Of a stretch of DNA of 64,000 nucleotides, positions 60,408 through 64,000 are shown one piece after another; positions within the stretch are counted from its first letter, which is position 1, and each line of letters begins with the position of its first letter. The notes under the pieces are model-generated. The model did no database searches and was not told the DNA's origin. It saw nothing but the letters and a program-made list of their open reading frames with translations. Source of the stretch: Pseudacidovorax sp. NFM-22 (GTDB lineage Bacteria > Pseudomonadota > Gammaproteobacteria > Burkholderiales > Burkholderiaceae_C); contig NZ_JACBFY010000003.1 in assembly GCF_021401245.1 (NCBI RefSeq), positions 1-64,000 of the forward strand, in the 5' to 3' direction. Made by a program: the position numbers and the translations under genes.

Positions 60408-61205
60408 ATGACAGAGAACGCAGCGCCCGCCGCGGCGCCCGCCGTGCTGTGCGAGAAGCGGGGCCATGCCCTGTGGGTCATCCTCAACCGGCCCGACAAG
60501 CGCAACGCCATCAACAATGAGGTCGTCGCGGGCATCCGCGAGGGCTGGCGGCGCGCCCATGCCGACCCCGAGGTGCGCGTGATCGTGCTCACCGGGGCCG
60601 GCGACAAGGCCTTCTGCGCCGGGGGCGACCTGCAGCCGGGGGCCGGCTTCGCCTTCGACCTCTCGCGGCCCAACATCGACTATGCCGACCTGCTGCGCGA
60701 GGTGCAGAACGCCACGCTGCCGAGCATCGCGCGCATCAACGGCACCTGCATGGCCGGCGGCATCGGGCTGCTGTGCATGACCGACATGGCCGTCGCGGCG
60801 GAGGCCGTGCAGTTCGGCCTGCCCGAGGTCAAGATCGGCCTCTTTCCCATGCAGGTGCTGAGCCTGCTGCAGGACCTGGTGCCGCGCCGCGTGCTGCGCG
60901 AGTGGTGCCTGAGCGGCGAGCCCTTCGGCGCGGCCGAGGCCCACGCGGCCGGCCTGCTCAACCATGTGGTGCCCGCGGCCGAACTGGACGCGAAGACCCA
61001 GTGGCTGGTCGACCGCCTGGCCGACAAGTCGCCCACGGCGCTGCGCCGCGGCAAGTACGCCATGCGGGCCATGGCCGCCATGTCCTTCGACGAAGGCATC
61101 GCCTACACCGAGAGCCAGATCGCGCTGCTCGCCATGACCGAGGACGCGCGCGAGGGCCTGGCCGCCTTCAACGAGAAGCGCCGGCCGGTGTGGACGGGCC
61201 GCTGA
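60408..61205 (+). CDS. Enoyl-CoA hydratase/isomerase family protein
   Basis: A 265-residue crotonase: LNRPDKRNAINNEVVAGIREG, GAGDKAFCAGGDLQPG, INGTCMAGGIGLLCMTDMA and FGLPEVKIGLFP form the oxyanion hole and active site; the glutamate of LPEVKIG is the common acid/base position. In liu and atu clusters LiuC or AtuE hydrates the carboxylated enoyl-CoA. It follows the carboxylase genes by 43 bases and is probably the next step. Confidence 0.92.
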   Translation: MTENAAPAAAPAVLCEKRGHALWVILNRPDKRNAINNEVVAGIREGWRRAHADPEVRVIVLTGAGDKAFCAGGDLQPGAGFAFDLSRPNIDYADLLREVQNATLPSIARINGTCMAGGIGLLCMTDMAVAAEAVQFGLPEVKIGLFPMQVLSLLQDLVPRRVLREWCLSGEPFGAAEAHAAGLLNHVVPAAELDAKTQWLVDRLADKSPTALRRGKYAMRAMAAMSFDEGIAYTESQIALLAMTEDAREGLAAFNEKRRPVWTGR

Positions 61206-61335
61206 GCCCGCGCCCCCGACCGCGGCCCCGGGTCGATACCGACCCGGACAGCGTGTAGACGCAAGAGGCCGAAGAACCCCTTTGCTAGCCTTTCTTCGCT
61301 GCCCGCCACGGGCGCGAAGGCCCCTGAAGACACCC

Positions 61336-63453
<2,118 letters not shown>

Positions 63454-63498
63454 GCGCCGCCCGACCGCCTCACGCATCCCCCACATCGGAGACACGCC

Positions 63499-64000
63499 AT
63501 GGAAGACCTCACCCTCATCGACGGGCTGCGCCGTCAACTGGCCGATCAGCCGGACGCCATCGCCTACCGGCAGGGCGAGCGGCAGCTCAGCTACCGCGAC
63601 GTCGAGGCCTTCACCAACCGCCTGGCCCACGCCCTGGCCGGCGCGGGCGTGGGGCGCGGCACGCGCGTGGCGGTGCTGACCAAGCAGCATGTCGAATGCA
63701 TCCTGGTGACGCTGGCCGCCTGCAAGCTGGGGGCCGTGTGCATGCCGGTCAACTGGCGGCTGGCGGCCAAGGAGGTGGAGTACATCGTCAACAACGGCGA
63801 AGCGCCCTTCCTGATGGCCGATGCCGAGTTCCTGCCCCTGCTGGAGAAGGCCGAGCTGCCGGGCGTGCGCATCCGCGTGTGCACGGCCGAGGGCACGGCC
63901 TTGCCCTCGCTCGCCCAGTGGTGCGCCGGCCAGTCCGACCGCTTCGAGCCGGTGGCCGCAGACACGCATGACGCGGCGCTGCAGCTCTATTCCTCGGGCA
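63499..64000 (+). CDS. Acyl-CoA ligase (AMP-forming), N-terminal part, cut by the window edge
   Basis: 167 residues of an ANL-superfamily ligase are visible: LIDGLRRQLADQPDAIAYRQ, LSYRDVEAFTNRLAHALAGAGVGRGTRVAVL, AACKLGAVCMPVNWRLAAKEV and, at the very edge, LQLYSSG, the start of the YSSGTTG AMP-binding loop. GGAGACA is placed ahead of the ATG, 45 bases after the FadB-like gene. The second ligase in this module differs from the one at 51365, suggesting two acid substrates or two chain lengths. The rest lies outside the window. Confidence 0.92.
   Translation, partial: MEDLTLIDGLRRQLADQPDAIAYRQGERQLSYRDVEAFTNRLAHALAGAGVGRGTRVAVLTKQHVECILVTLAACKLGAVCMPVNWRLAAKEVEYIVNNGEAPFLMADAEFLPLLEKAELPGVRIRVCTAEGTALPSLAQWCAGQSDRFEPVAADTHDAALQLYSSG

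Noticed and set aside
58133-60676. An 847-codon minus-strand frame opposite the biotin carboxylase gene
   Set aside because: His/Arg/Gly-rich shadow of a clear biotin carboxylase; no independent start or homology.

Overview
The window is GC-rich (about 70 percent by eye) bacterial DNA. It carries seven Bug/TctC-type periplasmic binding protein genes, seven LysR regulators (one broken), tightly packed catabolic operons with ATGA start/stop overlaps, and REP-like palindromes. This points to a betaproteobacterium of the order Burkholderiales, most likely Comamonadaceae or a close relative. That placement is inferred from gene content and style; no rRNA or other marker gene is present. There is no phage, plasmid, CRISPR or secretion-system gene. 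The region is a dense accessory catabolic island chain.

Layout. 1-2121: a winged-helix regulator, a severed secreted-protein start and a 3'-truncated LysR gene meet at an apparent junction near 1520-1535. 2214-5972: class II aldolase-like protein, two Bug proteins and an amidohydrolase. 5982-15895 (minus strand): a homoprotocatechuate-type meta-cleavage operon (hydratase, aldolase, FAD-linked 2-hydroxyacid oxidase, semialdehyde dehydrogenase, LigB-type ring-cleavage dioxygenase, FAH-family protein, ketopantoate-reductase-like enzyme, second aldehyde dehydrogenase, metallo-beta-lactamase-fold protein). It is divergent from a LysR gene with a clean operator-like palindrome. 16955-22584: an FMN reductase facing a GntR-led operon with a VOC-type extradiol dioxygenase-like protein, a second FAH protein, a Bug protein, a DUF1185 protein and a quinone oxidoreductase. 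22715-28224: LysR, a sulfatase remnant, MarR, a tannase/feruloyl-esterase lipoprotein and a Bug protein.

28272-37912: REP-like repeats, an MBL-fold protein with a degenerate metal site, a DsbA-family protein, a TrzA/AtzA-type amidohydrolase lipoprotein, LysR/Bug/NTF2-like genes, a phospholipase-D-like lipoprotein, tRNA-Arg(TCT) and a 36-residue membrane protein. 38102-47733: two LysR-controlled modules, each with a family III CoA-transferase and a Bug protein; one also holds a DUF1254/DUF1214 protein and a type B carboxylesterase. 47780-49208: a YdjM-like membrane hydrolase and YnfA.

49186-64000 is an acyl-CoA module resembling the acyclic terpene (atu) / leucine (liu) catabolic clusters: an AtuA-like DUF1446 protein, two acyl-CoA ligases, an acyl-CoA dehydrogenase, a biotin-dependent acyl-CoA carboxylase (two subunits), an enoyl-CoA hydratase and an FadB-like bifunctional enzyme. 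It also includes a TIGR03084-type protein and a DUF2156 protein. Two intergenic tracts in this module hold large nested palindromic repeats: a 271-bp MITE-like element flanked by CTAG, and a 730-bp tract with a 248-bp nested repeat, a perfect 34-bp inverted repeat and three 24-bp tandem repeats.

Taken together, the genes appear to capture plant- or lignin-derived acids and esters with Bug proteins (no TctA/TctB membrane partner is in the window), hydrolyse esters, activate or cleave rings, and route products to pyruvate, succinate and acyl-CoA.
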